Shown here: piece after piece, positions 25,879 through 34,929 of the stretch
Layout: every line of letters starts with the position of its first letter
Numbering within the stretch: the stretch's first letter is position 1
Assembly (NCBI GenBank): GCA_903944755.1
Contig: CAJATB010000117.1
Location: 1-36,819 of the forward strand
Direction: 5' to 3'
Origin: an uncultured Bacteroidota bacterium
GTDB lineage: Bacteria; Bacteroidota; Bacteroidia; Chitinophagales; Chitinophagaceae
Length of the DNA stretch: 36,819 nucleotides
The notes under the pieces: model-generated
What the model saw: only the letters and a program-made list of their open reading frames with translations
The model's database searches: none
Told to the model about the DNA's origin: nothing
Position numbers and translations under genes: made by a program

Positions 25879-25917
25879 ATTAATATTAGTTTAGTAGCAT
25901 GGGTAAACCCAAGTATA

Positions 25918-26268
25918 CTAGAATCTTTTTTCCTTGATACGTGCGCTCTTACCACTTCTTTCACGTAAGTAGTACAATTTAGCACGACGTACTTTACCTG
26001 ACTTGTTTAACAAGATGCCATCAATATTTGGTGACAAGAAAGGAAATAAACGCTCAACACCTACACCATCAGATATTTTTCGAACGGTAAAAGACTTTGT
26101 AGCGCCAGTTCCTTGAGTTTTTATTACATCACCACGGAAACTTTGGATACGTTCTTTACCACCCTCTACAATCTTGTAGTTTACGGTAATATTATCACCA
26201 GCTTTAAATGCTGGATATTCTTTGTTTGCTGTTAATTGCTCGTGTACAAATTTTACTGCTTCGCTCAT
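25918..26268 (-). CDS. rplS: 50S ribosomal protein L19
   Basis: L19 sits at the interface of the large and small ribosomal subunits. The 116-residue length is normal. Family blocks are clear: [28 protein letters not shown] near residues 22-49, [24 protein letters not shown] near 58-81 and [21 protein letters not shown] at the C-terminus. The gene has a complete Bacteroidota promoter 22 bases upstream and an intrinsic terminator downstream, so it appears monocistronic. The trmD and rimM genes that accompany it in many bacteria are not here. Confidence 0.97.
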   Translation of the reverse strand: MSEAVKFVHEQLTANKEYPAFKAGDNITVNYKIVEGGKERIQSFRGDVIKTQGTGATKSFTVRKISDGVGVERLFPFLSPNIDGILLNKSGKVRRAKLYYLRERSGKSARIKEKRF

Positions 26269-26290
26269 AATTCTTGTTTTTTGCGGAGGG

Positions 26291-26322
26291 CAAAGGTATG
26301 GTTACCCTAGTTATTCTCCAAA
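26291..26322 (-). promoter_or_regulatory. Promoter of rplS, consensus Bacteroidota type
   Basis: Minus strand: TTTG at 26322-26319, a 20-base spacer and TACCTTTG at 26298-26291, matching both consensus boxes exactly. It ends 22 bases before the rplS ATG. It is the best promoter in the window. Confidence 0.8.
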
Positions 26323-26350
26323 TAAATTGATCCAAATATATTATTATCTA

Positions 26351-27916
26351 CTATCTAGCAATGTTTACAGCTCTCTTTTCACGTATAACCGTTACTTTGA
26401 TCTGACCTGGGTAGGTCATTTCAGTCTGTATTTTTTGCGCAATTTCAAAACTTAACTGGTCAGAAGTGGCATCTGTCACCTTTTCTGCCTCTACAATTAC
26501 CCTTAATTCACGTCCAGCTTGAATAGCATATGCCTTCTCCACCCCTGAATAATTCATAGCCAAGTTCTCTAAGTCCTTGATTCTCTGAATATATTGTTGC
26601 ATAATCTCTCTTCTCGCACCTGGTCTTGCACCACTAATAGCATCACAAGCCTGGATTATTGGAGAAATCACATATTGCATCTCCATCTCATCATGGTGTG
26701 CACCAATTGCATTTACTACAGCCGGGTTCTCCCCATATTTCTCTGCTAATTTGGCACCTAGCAATGCGTGGCTCAATTCTGTTTCTTCGTCGGGCACTTT
26801 ACCTATATCGTGTAATAAACCGGCTCTTTTAGCCAATTTAGGGTTCATTCCCAATTCTGCTGCCATGATTCCACAAAGGTTCGCGGTTTCTCGACTATGC
26901 ATTAATAAATTTTGGCCGTAAGAACTACGGAAACGCATTTTACCTACAATACGAATCAATTCCTTATGCAAACCATGAATACCTAATTCAATTACGGTAC
27001 GCTCTCCTATTTCAATAATTTGCTCTTCTAATTGACGACGTGTTTTTTCTACCACTTCTTCAATACGTGCTGGATGAATACGACCATCAGCCACTAAACG
27101 TTGTAAACTTAAACGTGCAATTTCACGACGCAATGGATCGAAAGAAGAAAGTAAAATTGCTTCAGGTGTATCATCTACAATTAAATCTACTCCAGTTGCC
27201 GCTTCAATGGCACGGATATTACGTCCTTCACGTCCAATGATTTGACCTTTCATTTCATCTGATTCCAAATTAAATACAGTAACCGTATTTTCAATGGCTA
27301 CTTCTGCCGCTGTACGTTGTATACTTTGTATAATAATTTTTCTTGCTTCCTTATTCGCCTTTTGTTTAGCGTCTTCAATAATGTCTTGTTGTAAAGCTAG
27401 TGCCTGTGTTTGCGCTTCATGCTTAAGGCTTTCAATTAATTGTTCCTTAGCATCTTCTGCACTTAGGTTAGCGATTTTTTCCAAGCGACGAATGTGTTCT
27501 TCTTGGTGTTTTTCTAATTCTGAACGCTTAATATTCACCAAGTCAATCTCGCGATTTAACTTCTCCTTAATCACGTCGTTATCCTTAACTTGTTTGTCAA
27601 GTGCAACCACCTTTTGATTAATATTTAATTCGTTTTGCTTAATTCTATTTTCAGCCTCGCCAATTTTTTTATTTTTTTCAAGCAATTCACGGTCATGATC
27701 TGCTTTCAATTGAACAAAGCGTTCTTTAGCTTCTAATTGCTTTTCTTTCTTAATTGTCTCCGCTCGAAGTTCTGCTTCTTTTAAAATATTAGCCGCTTGC
27801 GATTCCGCATCTTCGACTTGTTTTTTTGTATTACGCGCAAATGCAATTTTGCCTACAATTAAGCCTGCCGCCAAGGAAATTGATCCAATGATGGCTAATA
27901 ATATTGTTTGATCCAT
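26351..27916 (-). CDS. rny: Ribonuclease Y
   Basis: RNase Y is a membrane-anchored endoribonuclease that starts mRNA decay. The 521-residue protein has an N-terminal membrane helix (about residues 4-24), a long charged coiled coil (about 28-180), a KH RNA-binding domain ([21 protein letters not shown] around 225-245) and an HD domain with [11 protein letters not shown]. Length and domain order match the family. The gene is 20 bases downstream of the T tract that ends the probable 6S RNA, and zapA lies beyond that. No TAnnTTTG is seen directly before the ATG, so read-through or a promoter inside the RNA gene is possible. Confidence 0.96.
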   Translation of the reverse strand: MDQTILLAIIGSISLAAGLIVGKIAFARNTKKQVEDAESQAANILKEAELRAETIKKEKQLEAKERFVQLKADHDRELLEKNKKIGEAENRIKQNELNINQKVVALDKQVKDNDVIKEKLNREIDLVNIKRSELEKHQEEHIRRLEKIANLSAEDAKEQLIESLKHEAQTQALALQQDIIEDAKQKANKEARKIIIQSIQRTAAEVAIENTVTVFNLESDEMKGQIIGREGRNIRAIEAATGVDLIVDDTPEAILLSSFDPLRREIARLSLQRLVADGRIHPARIEEVVEKTRRQLEEQIIEIGERTVIELGIHGLHKELIRIVGKMRFRSSYGQNLLMHSRETANLCGIMAAELGMNPKLAKRAGLLHDIGKVPDEETELSHALLGAKLAEKYGENPAVVNAIGAHHDEMEMQYVISPIIQACDAISGARPGARREIMQQYIQRIKDLENLAMNYSGVEKAYAIQAGRELRVIVEAEKVTDATSDQLSFEIAQKIQTEMTYPGQIKVTVIREKRAVNIAR

Positions 27917-27935
27917 TGTTTAATTCTTGTTGTTT

Positions 27936-28112
27936 AAAAAAAATCATGTCTTCCCTTTTTCTGTATGAATTATAGTTATAAACCATAGAAAGTCATCCAT
28001 TGCTTGCTTCGTTTGAACAAATAGCAATAGCGGACGTATTCTGATTCCTTATAATGCGTCAAAGAGGTTCCGGTACGAAGATAATCAAATAATGGAAAGA
28101 TTAGACTTGGAG
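27936..28112 (-). ncRNA. ssrS: Probable 6S RNA
   Basis: The 202-base gap between zapA and rny has no gene but is structured on the minus strand. The two ends pair: 28108-28104 with 27945-27941, then after a 3x3 internal loop 28100-28094 with 27955-27949 (7 bp including a G-U). Inside are a hairpin 28060-28053 with 28040-28033 (one mismatch) and another around 28026-28003 whose loop holds a further 4-bp UUUG/CAAA helix. Eight T residues (27943-27936) follow the closing stem. About 177 nt, paired ends and a central open region are the architecture of 6S RNA, which binds housekeeping RNA polymerase. zapA next to 6S RNA is a known arrangement in bacteria. No covariance model could be run. Confidence 0.65.
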
Positions 28113-28118
28113 TAGCAA

Positions 28119-28433
28119 TTAAGTGTGCAATAGCGCCTTTTCTACTGAGGCAGTAAGGGCTTCAATTTGATTTTGGAGATTTTCCTGCTCATAAATGTTC
28201 TGGCCGGATTCCTGCTGTTGGGTGGTGAACCATAACAAAACCATAGATATATAATCCTGCTGATCCTTCCCAGCATAGATATTCTTGAATTCTACCATCT
28301 TTTGGTTAATAATTGCAGCCGTTTTTCGAACCGCTTCTTCGTCCTTGGGTGCAATTTTAACCCTATAACTCCTATCGGCAATAGTAATGTTTACAGGGAT
28401 TAAGTCGGCATTGGATGTGTTTTCAACTGACAT
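28119..28433 (-). CDS. zapA: Cell division protein ZapA
   Basis: ZapA binds FtsZ and cross-links protofilaments in the Z ring. The 104-residue protein has the family layout: an N-terminal beta region with VNITIADRSYRVKIAPKDEEAVRKTAAIINQKM (residues about 14-46) and a C-terminal coiled coil (about 72-102). The ATG at 28433 is preferred; the frame can be stretched two codons to a TTG at 28439, which has nothing to recommend it. It lies 9 bases after the stop of a small coiled-coil gene and upstream of the probable 6S RNA and rny. Confidence 0.88.
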   Translation of the reverse strand: MSVENTSNADLIPVNITIADRSYRVKIAPKDEEAVRKTAAIINQKMVEFKNIYAGKDQQDYISMVLLWFTTQQQESGQNIYEQENLQNQIEALTASVEKALLHT

Positions 28434-28442
28434 GGGCAATTT

Positions 28443-28730
28443 TTAAGGATTCAAGTTGGTTATACAGTTGTCAATTTCTTTCAAGTATTGGTCAATTTGC
28501 TTTAGCCATTTTTCTTTTTCCGCCGGATCCAATGCTGCTTTACTTAATAATGTTGCAGTCATTTGAGCTTTACCATCCTTTAACTGCCCTTCCAATTGTT
28601 TTGTTAGCTGCGATTGCTGAGTTAAACTTTGTTTCAATTGCTGGTGTTCTTTTTCGAGTGCAGCATGCTGCTTCAACAAAAGTTGTAATTTTTCTTGTAA
28701 TAAGGATAAAGCATTATTTAAATCAACCAT
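28443..28730 (-). CDS. Small coiled-coil protein, possibly ZapB-like
   Basis: A 95-residue protein that is nearly all predicted coiled coil: Leu/Gln-rich heptads from residue 5 to about 62 (LQEKLQLLLKQHAALEKEHQ and on), a short break with AALDPAEKEKW, then a final helix with IDQYLKEIDNCI. No signal peptide or membrane segment. I do not recognise a named family. Its place directly before zapA (9 bases) and after pheT (25 bases) on the same strand suggests an operon, and its size and coiled-coil nature resemble the ZapA partner ZapB. That role is inference from context. Confidence 0.7.
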   Translation of the reverse strand: MVDLNNALSLLQEKLQLLLKQHAALEKEHQQLKQSLTQQSQLTKQLEGQLKDGKAQMTATLLSKAALDPAEKEKWLKQIDQYLKEIDNCITNLNP

Positions 28731-28755
28731 GAAATAGATTTGTTATTGAATGTAG

Positions 28756-31167
28756 TTATTTTCTGATTTCTGCTTGAATATTTTTTTCAAAAAGCTGAAT
28801 TAATTTTTTCATCATTCCGTCTATTTCAGTATCGGTCAAAGTTTTGTCGTCAGCATTAAACACAAAATTAATAGCAACTGACTTTTTTTGATGACCCAGC
28901 TTTTCACTTTCAAAAATGTCAAAAACACGTGTGTCTTTTAAGGATGCTAAATTGGCTTCTGCAATACAAAGTTCAATAGCTTCATAGTTAGTGGCTTGTG
29001 CAACAACCAAAGCTAAATCTCTTTCTATAGACGGGTATTTAGAAACTTCCTTGTATATTACTTTTTTACTTTGATACAATGCAAACAAGGTCGCTAAATC
29101 AAAGTTTATATACACTACTGGCTGCTTAATACCAAAGGCTTGAAGTTTAGTTGTGCCAATTACTTGAAGTTGCCCCACAGTTTGCTTGTTGTATACAAAA
29201 TCAATTTGCCCATTATTGCTGGTTTTCCAGTTACCCCCATCCATACCAAGTATACTAAATATTGCTTGCGCGATTCCTTTTGCTACAAAAAAATCTTGTT
29301 CTATTCCTTTGTTTCTCCAGCCGTCTTCTTGTTGTTTACCTGAAATATAAATAGCCAATTGCGCTGCTTCATAATATTTCCCTTTTAGGGATTTTCCATA
29401 CACTTTACCCATTTCAAAAAACGAGATATTTGTATTTTTTCTGTTTGCATTATAAGCAATTGTTTCTAAGCCCGTCTCCAACATGGAAGGACGCATTACA
29501 TCTAATTCGGCACTTAAATTATTAAGCATCTTTACGGTAGTCTGCAAAACCTCCTCCGTGAAATAAGCGCTATTAGTAATGGAGTTCGTTAAAATTTCAG
29601 TGTATCCACGGCCTACTAAAAAATTAGCTATTTTTTCTTTAAACTTTTCACTTTGTTCTAAAGGATCAATGGAAGGGCTAATAGTAATTGAACTTGGAAT
29701 AGCAATATTATCAAGGCCATCAATCCGCAATACCTCTTCTACTAAATCGGCAGGCAAGCTAATGTCTGGCTTATGATGAGGCACCGCCACTTCAATACTT
29801 AATTCGTCGGCTTGTATGAATTCAAAACCTAAGCTTGTTAAAATTGTTTTTACCTGTGCAGCAGAATAATGCTTGCCGCTTAATTTTTTCAAATAAGCAT
29901 AGGTTAATTTTACCGACGTTTTCTTAGCAGGATTAGGATATACATCCACCACTTCACTGCACTTTCCTCCAGCAATTTCTTGAATCATCGCCGCAGCTCG
30001 TTCTAAAACCTTTACTGTGGCTGCTATATCAACACCCTTCTCAATCCTAGTAGCAGCATCGGTTCTAAGGCCATGATGTACCGATGTTTTACGTACGTGT
30101 ACGTTTTCAAACCAAGCACTTTCTAAAAATAAGGATGTCGTTGTTTCTTTTACCCCACTTTTTAAACCACCAAAAACGCCCGCAATACATAATGGTTTTT
30201 CAAAGTCACTTACCATTAAATCGTTGGCAGTTAACTTTCGTTCAGTCCCTTCTAATGTGACAAATAAAGTCGCTGCTGGATATTTTTTTACAACGATTTT
30301 ATTATCCTTTATTTCAGCTGCATCAAATGCATGCAAGGGTTGCCCTGTTTCGTGTAAAATATAATTCGTAATGTCTACAATATTGTTAATTGAACGCACG
30401 CCAATTGCTTGTAAGCGATTGCGCAACCAAGCAGGGGAAGCTTTTACTTTCACCCCTTCAATTACCATACCACTATACCTTCCGCAAGCTATTGTTTCTT
30501 CAATCGTTACAGCATAAGGTACAATTGAACTATCCTTTATTGCAAGCTTCGTTAATGGATTAATGGCAGTAACTGGTTTTTCATGGTAAGATAAATACGC
30601 GCAAACATCCTTCGCTACGCCATAATGGCTCATTGCATCCATTCTATTTGGAGTCAAGCCTATTTCAAAAATCCAGTCTTGATAATAGTCATATAATTCG
30701 GCAACAGCAGTGCCTGGTTTAGTTGCAGTGTCCAACACCATAATGCCACCATGGTCATCACTTAAACCAATCTCATCTTCGGCACAAATCATACCCTCAC
30801 TTTCTTCTCCTCTTATTTTAGCCAATTTCATGGTAATACCCTGTGCTGCACCTTTTGGGAAAATAGTAGTTCCAATAGGTGCTACTACTACTTTTTGTCC
30901 AATTGCAATATTAGAAGCGCCGCAAACAACATTCAACATTATGTCTTTGCCAATATTTACTTTAGCTAACTTTAACTTATCTGCATTAGGATGTTGAATT
31001 AATTCCATCACCTCTCCCACTACCAAGCCAGCCAAGCCGCCTTTGTAATTCTCGAAGGATTCTAAGGACTCAACTTCTAATCCTATAGAAGTCAATATAG
31101 TAGATAACTTTTCTGGGCTTATTGTATCAGGTAAATATTCACTCAGCCAGCGATAACTAATCGTCAT
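28756..31167 (-). CDS. pheT: Phenylalanyl-tRNA synthetase beta subunit
   Basis: PheT pairs with PheS to charge tRNA(Phe); the beta subunit carries the editing site and tRNA-binding domains. The 803-residue length is normal for the long bacterial form. Domains in order are the N-terminal helix YRWLSEYLPDTI, an EMAP-like tRNA-binding OB fold (about 40-155), B3/B4 editing region (PLHAFDAAEIKD, about 275), B5 (about 415-480), a catalytic-like core (DVMRPSMLETGLETIAYN, about 560) and the ferredoxin-like anticodon-binding domain at the C-terminus (SKYPSIERDLALVV, about 712). pheS is not adjacent. It has its own promoter and heads a run to the coiled-coil gene and zapA. Confidence 0.96.
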   Translation of the reverse strand: MTISYRWLSEYLPDTISPEKLSTILTSIGLEVESLESFENYKGGLAGLVVGEVMELIQHPNADKLKLAKVNIGKDIMLNVVCGASNIAIGQKVVVAPIGTTIFPKGAAQGITMKLAKIRGEESEGMICAEDEIGLSDDHGGIMVLDTATKPGTAVAELYDYYQDWIFEIGLTPNRMDAMSHYGVAKDVCAYLSYHEKPVTAINPLTKLAIKDSSIVPYAVTIEETIACGRYSGMVIEGVKVKASPAWLRNRLQAIGVRSINNIVDITNYILHETGQPLHAFDAAEIKDNKIVVKKYPAATLFVTLEGTERKLTANDLMVSDFEKPLCIAGVFGGLKSGVKETTTSLFLESAWFENVHVRKTSVHHGLRTDAATRIEKGVDIAATVKVLERAAAMIQEIAGGKCSEVVDVYPNPAKKTSVKLTYAYLKKLSGKHYSAAQVKTILTSLGFEFIQADELSIEVAVPHHKPDISLPADLVEEVLRIDGLDNIAIPSSITISPSIDPLEQSEKFKEKIANFLVGRGYTEILTNSITNSAYFTEEVLQTTVKMLNNLSAELDVMRPSMLETGLETIAYNANRKNTNISFFEMGKVYGKSLKGKYYEAAQLAIYISGKQQEDGWRNKGIEQDFFVAKGIAQAIFSILGMDGGNWKTSNNGQIDFVYNKQTVGQLQVIGTTKLQAFGIKQPVVYINFDLATLFALYQSKKVIYKEVSKYPSIERDLALVVAQATNYEAIELCIAEANLASLKDTRVFDIFESEKLGHQKKSVAINFVFNADDKTLTDTEIDGMMKKLIQLFEKNIQAEIRK

Positions 31168-31190
31168 ATTCGAACTTTATGGTATAGCCT

Positions 31191-31222
31191 CAAAAATAAG
31201 CATTTTTTAGGTGGTAGTTCAA
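31191..31222 (-). promoter_or_regulatory. Promoter of pheT
   Basis: Minus strand: TTG at 31222-31220, a 21-base spacer and TATTTTTG at 31198-31191, a perfect TAnnTTTG. It ends 23 bases before the pheT ATG. Confidence 0.7.
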
Positions 31223-31248
31223 GTTGAAGTGAATAACTGTAAAATCAA

Positions 31249-31311
31249 CGTGCAAAACCCGTGTATAACCTAAATTTTATGTTAATTGTTATCGTTGAGG
31301 CTTGTGCATAA
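31249..31311 (+). promoter_or_regulatory. Cluster of three DnaA-box-like motifs upstream of dnaB
   Basis: Three motifs in one orientation resemble the DnaA box TTWTNCACA, read on the minus strand: 31257-31249 and 31268-31260 match at 8 of 9 positions and 31311-31303 at 9 of 9. The first two begin 11 bases apart, about one helical turn. An AT-rich stretch (31312-31333) follows. This is a candidate DnaA-controlled region; motifs this short also occur by chance. Confidence 0.35.
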
Positions 31312-31385
31312 CCAAAAAATAAAATTAAATTTCTTGTTGTGCGATTTCCGAAGGATTTTCGCAGTAAGAAAACAGGTTAAAATCC

Positions 31386-32954
31386 ATGGCCCTCCCAAAT
31401 ATCAATACCAGCAGGACAAGAAAAAAGAGTACAACAATTGACGTCAGTAGCATGATGTATGGCAAAATTCCACCTCAAGCTAAGGAGTTAGAAGAAGCTG
31501 TTTTAGGTGGAATTCTACTTGAAAAAAGCGCCTTCGATACGGTTACTGAAATATTGAAGCCCGAGTGTTTTTATACAGAAGGACATCAAATGATTTTCCA
31601 TGCGATGCAAGGACTTCAATTAAAGAATGAGCCAATTGACATGTTGACCGTAGTTGAAGAACTAAAAATGCGCGAGCAATTAGATATGGTAGGTGGCGCC
31701 TATTATATTTCCAAACTAACCAATGTGGTGGTGTCTACCGCAAACATTGATGCACACGCTAGAATTGTTTTACAAAAATTTATACAAAGAGAACTTATTA
31801 GAATAAGTGGCGAAGTGATTGCAAATGCTTATGAAGATAGCACGGATGTATTTGATTTATTAGATGATAGTGAAACGAAAATGTTCAATATCACGAATAA
31901 TTATTTGAAGAAAAATTTCGTTGACATAGGAGATGCACTTGCACATGCAGTTAATAGAATTGATGAATTAAGAACCAAGAAAGATGAAATTTCTGGTGTG
32001 CCTAGTGGCTTTGCTTCATTAGACAGAATTACTTATGGTTGGCAACCTACCGATTTAATTATTTTAGCAGCACGTCCATCTGTGGGTAAAACAGCGTTTG
32101 CTTTGAACCTTGCGCGTAATGCGGCATTGCACCCTACTAAACCACAAGCGGTTGGTTTCTTTAGTTTAGAGATGAGTGCTTCACAATTAGTACAACGTAT
32201 TTTAAGTGCGGAGAGTGAAATTAAAATGGAGAAAATATCGAGAGGTAAATTAGAAGATTACGAATACCAACAATTAACAAGCAAGGGTATTAAAAGGCTA
32301 GAAACTGCTCCAATTTATATTGACGACACTGCTGCACTAAACATTTTTGAATTTAGAGCAAAGGCAAGAAGGCTTGTAAATAAACATCAGGTTAAAATTA
32401 TCATTATTGACTACTTGCAATTAATGAGTGGCTCTGGCGATAGAAATTCAAATCGTGAACAAGAAATTAGTAATATTTCCCGAAGTTTAAAAGCATTGGC
32501 AAAAGAATTACAAATTCCAATTATTGCATTATCTCAGTTAAGTCGTGCGGTAGAAACAAGAAAGGAAAGCAAGATGCCGCAATTAAGTGATTTACGTGAA
32601 TCAGGAGCAATCGAGCAAGATGCTGATATGGTTATGTTTATTTACCGACCTGAATATTATGAAGTAATGAGTAATGAGATGGGCGAAAGTACACAAGGAG
32701 AGACCCATATTCGTATCGCAAAACACAGAAATGGTTCCTTAGATTTAATAAAACTAAGAGCACGCCTAGATATTCAACGCTTCGAAGAATGGGAAGGAGA
32801 AGGTGGTATTCCAGGGCTTGGCAATAACTATAAACCTATTCAACCTACTAGCAATAGTGGTGGCGGCGCAGATGGCGGCAGATTTTTTATTCAAGGTAGC
32901 AAAATGAATGGTGGTGAATTTGACGAAGGCATGGACGGAGATCAACCTTTTTAA
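31386..32954 (+). CDS. dnaB: Replicative DNA helicase DnaB
   Basis: DnaB is the hexameric helicase that unwinds DNA at the fork and recruits primase. The 522-residue protein has the N-terminal helical domain (PPQAKELEEAVLGGIL from residue 29) and the RecA-like C-terminal domain. Walker A is ARPSVGKTA at 229-237, Walker B IIIIDYLQLMSG near 341-352 and the arginine-finger region SQLSRAVETR follows. There is no sign of an intein. The tail from about residue 480 is Gly/Ser-rich, ending in an acidic DEGMDGDQPF segment that looks disordered. The 218-base region upstream is shared with pheT and contains DnaA-box-like motifs; no strong promoter was found for dnaB. rsmE follows after 27 bases. Confidence 0.96.
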   Translation: MALPNINTSRTRKKSTTIDVSSMMYGKIPPQAKELEEAVLGGILLEKSAFDTVTEILKPECFYTEGHQMIFHAMQGLQLKNEPIDMLTVVEELKMREQLDMVGGAYYISKLTNVVVSTANIDAHARIVLQKFIQRELIRISGEVIANAYEDSTDVFDLLDDSETKMFNITNNYLKKNFVDIGDALAHAVNRIDELRTKKDEISGVPSGFASLDRITYGWQPTDLIILAARPSVGKTAFALNLARNAALHPTKPQAVGFFSLEMSASQLVQRILSAESEIKMEKISRGKLEDYEYQQLTSKGIKRLETAPIYIDDTAALNIFEFRAKARRLVNKHQVKIIIIDYLQLMSGSGDRNSNREQEISNISRSLKALAKELQIPIIALSQLSRAVETRKESKMPQLSDLRESGAIEQDADMVMFIYRPEYYEVMSNEMGESTQGETHIRIAKHRNGSLDLIKLRARLDIQRFEEWEGEGGIPGLGNNYKPIQPTSNSGGGADGGRFFIQGSKMNGGEFDEGMDGDQPF

Positions 32955-32981
32955 TGTGAATGATTAAGTAAATTTTGAACT

Positions 32982-33683
32982 ATGTCCGTTCCTTTTTTTT
33001 ACGAACCAACAATTGCAACCGGCTTTACTAGTTTTACTTTAAGTGAGGAAAGTAGCAAGCATTGTGTGCAAGTTTTAAGAATGCAAGAAGGTGCCCGTAT
33101 TGATTTAACAAATGGAATAGGACAGCTATTTGAAGCTACAATTACCATTGCGCATAAGAAGAATACTGCCGTAAATATTCAATTAGAAAAAACAATTGCG
33201 CCAAGCACACAAAAAATTACACTGGGCATTTCTTTATTAAAAAATGCAGTAAGGCTAGAATGGCTTGTAGAAAAAGCAACCGAAATGGGTATACATACTA
33301 TTGTGCCATTAATGTGTGAAAGAACAATACATGAAAGATTTAAGACCGAACGCATGCAAAATATATTGCAATCTGCAATGTTACAAAGTCAACAAGCTTG
33401 GTTACCTGTTTTGGCCAGTCCCACAAAATTCAATGACTTTATAAGTACTTATAATGCGCCACAACAATACATCGCACATTGCGAGCAAGGACAAAAAATA
33501 TCAATAAAAGAGCTTGCTCCAAGTAACAATTGTATTTTACTTATTGGGCCCGAAGGAGACTTTAGCCCAAAAGAAATAGAAGTCGCATTATCTCTACAAT
33601 ATCAAGCAATTGAACTAGGCCCAACCAGACTCAGAACTGAGACTGCTGGAATTTTCGCCCTAAGTGTCTTAAAAAAATTTTAA
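32982..33683 (+). CDS. rsmE: 16S rRNA (uracil1498-N3)-methyltransferase RsmE
   Basis: RsmE methylates U1498 of 16S rRNA in the decoding centre of the 30S subunit. The 233-residue SPOUT-fold protein has an N-terminal PUA-like domain (residues 1-70) and the knotted SAM domain. Its signatures are LEWLVEKATEMGIHTIVPL near 88-106, LLIGPEGDFSPKEIE near 187-201 and LGPTRLRTETAG near 212-223. The N-terminus is coded by a run of eight T bases just after the ATG, with no effect on the frame. It lies 27 bases after dnaB and 9 bases before the GNAT-like gene, suggesting a shared transcript. Confidence 0.94.
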   Translation: MSVPFFYEPTIATGFTSFTLSEESSKHCVQVLRMQEGARIDLTNGIGQLFEATITIAHKKNTAVNIQLEKTIAPSTQKITLGISLLKNAVRLEWLVEKATEMGIHTIVPLMCERTIHERFKTERMQNILQSAMLQSQQAWLPVLASPTKFNDFISTYNAPQQYIAHCEQGQKISIKELAPSNNCILLIGPEGDFSPKEIEVALSLQYQAIELGPTRLRTETAGIFALSVLKKF

Positions 33684-33692
33684 ATTGCAGCC

Positions 33693-34874
33693 ATGAGAGT
33701 GGCCGAAGTAAATACACCAAGTTTAGAAAAGACCTTTTTAGACCTCAATGCAACTGTCAATGAGGGTAACGCTAATTATATAAGGCCCCTTGATAAAGAG
33801 GTGCTTCAAGTGTTTGATCGAAATAAAAATAAGTTGTTCCAGAATGGCGATGCGAAGAAATGGGTAATCCAAAATAATGCAGGAGAAGCTATTGGACGTA
33901 TTGCAGCATTCTACTATTCAAAATATAAAAATAAAGGAACCGACTTCCCGGTTGGGTGTGTAGGCTATTTTGATTGCATTGATAATCAGGATGCTGCCAA
34001 CTTATTATTTGATACTGCAAAAAGCTGGTTGGCAGAAAACGGCATGGAGGCAATGGATGGCCCTATTAATTTTGGAGATAGGGATAAATGGTGGGGCTTA
34101 ATGGTTGAAGGTTTTCATATGGAACCTATGTACGGCATGTCGTATAACCCTCCTTATTATGAGCAGTTATTAACCAATTATGGTTTTGAAAACTATTATA
34201 ATCAATATTACTATAAGCTAAATATAGTTGACGAATTGCCTCCTCGGTTTAAGGAGCGTTATGAAAAATTTAAAGCAAAACCTGAATACCAAGCTAGGCA
34301 TTTAGATAAAAATAATTTAGAAAAATACGCACAGGACTTTGTAACTATTTATAATGCGGCATGGGCACAACATGGAGAGGCTAAGGCTATTACACTTGAG
34401 CAAATTATGAAATTGTTCAAAACATTAAAACCAATTATGGACGCACGCGTGATTTGGTTTGCCTATTATAAAGAGGAGCCAATTGCCATGTTCATTAATG
34501 TGCCGGATGTAAATCAATATTTTAAGCATTTTGACGGACAACTAGGACTAATCCAAAAAATTCAATTATTATGGATGAAATGGAGAGGCCAAAATCAACG
34601 ATTAACTGGCTTAGCATTTGGGGTAGTTCCAAAATACCAGTCATTAGGCATTGATAGCTTTTTGATTTATTCGAGTGCCTTGTTAATTTACAAGATTGAT
34701 ACCTACAAAGAATACGAAATGGGTTGGGCCGCCGACTGGAACCCAAAAATGGTAAATATATACAAAAGCCTAGGTGCAAAACCTAGCCGACGTATGGTCA
34801 CTTTTAGACATATTTTCGACACCAATGCACGCCCTTTTGAGCGACACCCTGTTATGGAATATTCAGGGCAATAA
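33693..34874 (+). CDS. GNAT-fold acyltransferase-like protein (YghO-type), substrate unknown
   Basis: A 393-residue cytosolic protein. The opening (RVAEVNTPSLEKTFLDLNATV, then YIRPLDKEVLQVFDRNKNKLF and a GEAIGRIAAFYY strand) is typical of a poorly characterised GNAT-like family in Bacteroidota related to E. coli YghO. Mid-protein blocks MDGPINFGDRDKWWGLMVEGF and NPPYYEQLLTNYGFENYY are also characteristic. The C-terminal half has a second GNAT-like unit ending in GWAADWNPKMVNIYKSLGAKPSRRMVTFRH, the usual final beta-alpha-beta of the fold. The acyl donor and acceptor are not known. It is 9 bases downstream of rsmE; dnaX starts 55 bases after its stop. Confidence 0.72.
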   Translation: MRVAEVNTPSLEKTFLDLNATVNEGNANYIRPLDKEVLQVFDRNKNKLFQNGDAKKWVIQNNAGEAIGRIAAFYYSKYKNKGTDFPVGCVGYFDCIDNQDAANLLFDTAKSWLAENGMEAMDGPINFGDRDKWWGLMVEGFHMEPMYGMSYNPPYYEQLLTNYGFENYYNQYYYKLNIVDELPPRFKERYEKFKAKPEYQARHLDKNNLEKYAQDFVTIYNAAWAQHGEAKAITLEQIMKLFKTLKPIMDARVIWFAYYKEEPIAMFINVPDVNQYFKHFDGQLGLIQKIQLLWMKWRGQNQRLTGLAFGVVPKYQSLGIDSFLIYSSALLIYKIDTYKEYEMGWAADWNPKMVNIYKSLGAKPSRRMVTFRHIFDTNARPFERHPVMEYSGQ

Positions 34875-34929
34875 TGTTGATAAACGAGCTCAAATTTTAA
34901 GGGTTAAATATGTATCTTGCGTACTAAGT

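Noticed and set aside
34774-34929. In-frame N-terminal extension of dnaX (52 extra residues)
   Set aside because: It overlaps the end of the GNAT-like gene, has no resemblance to clamp-loader N-termini, and the conserved ARKYRPQNF block begins just after the ATG at 34930.
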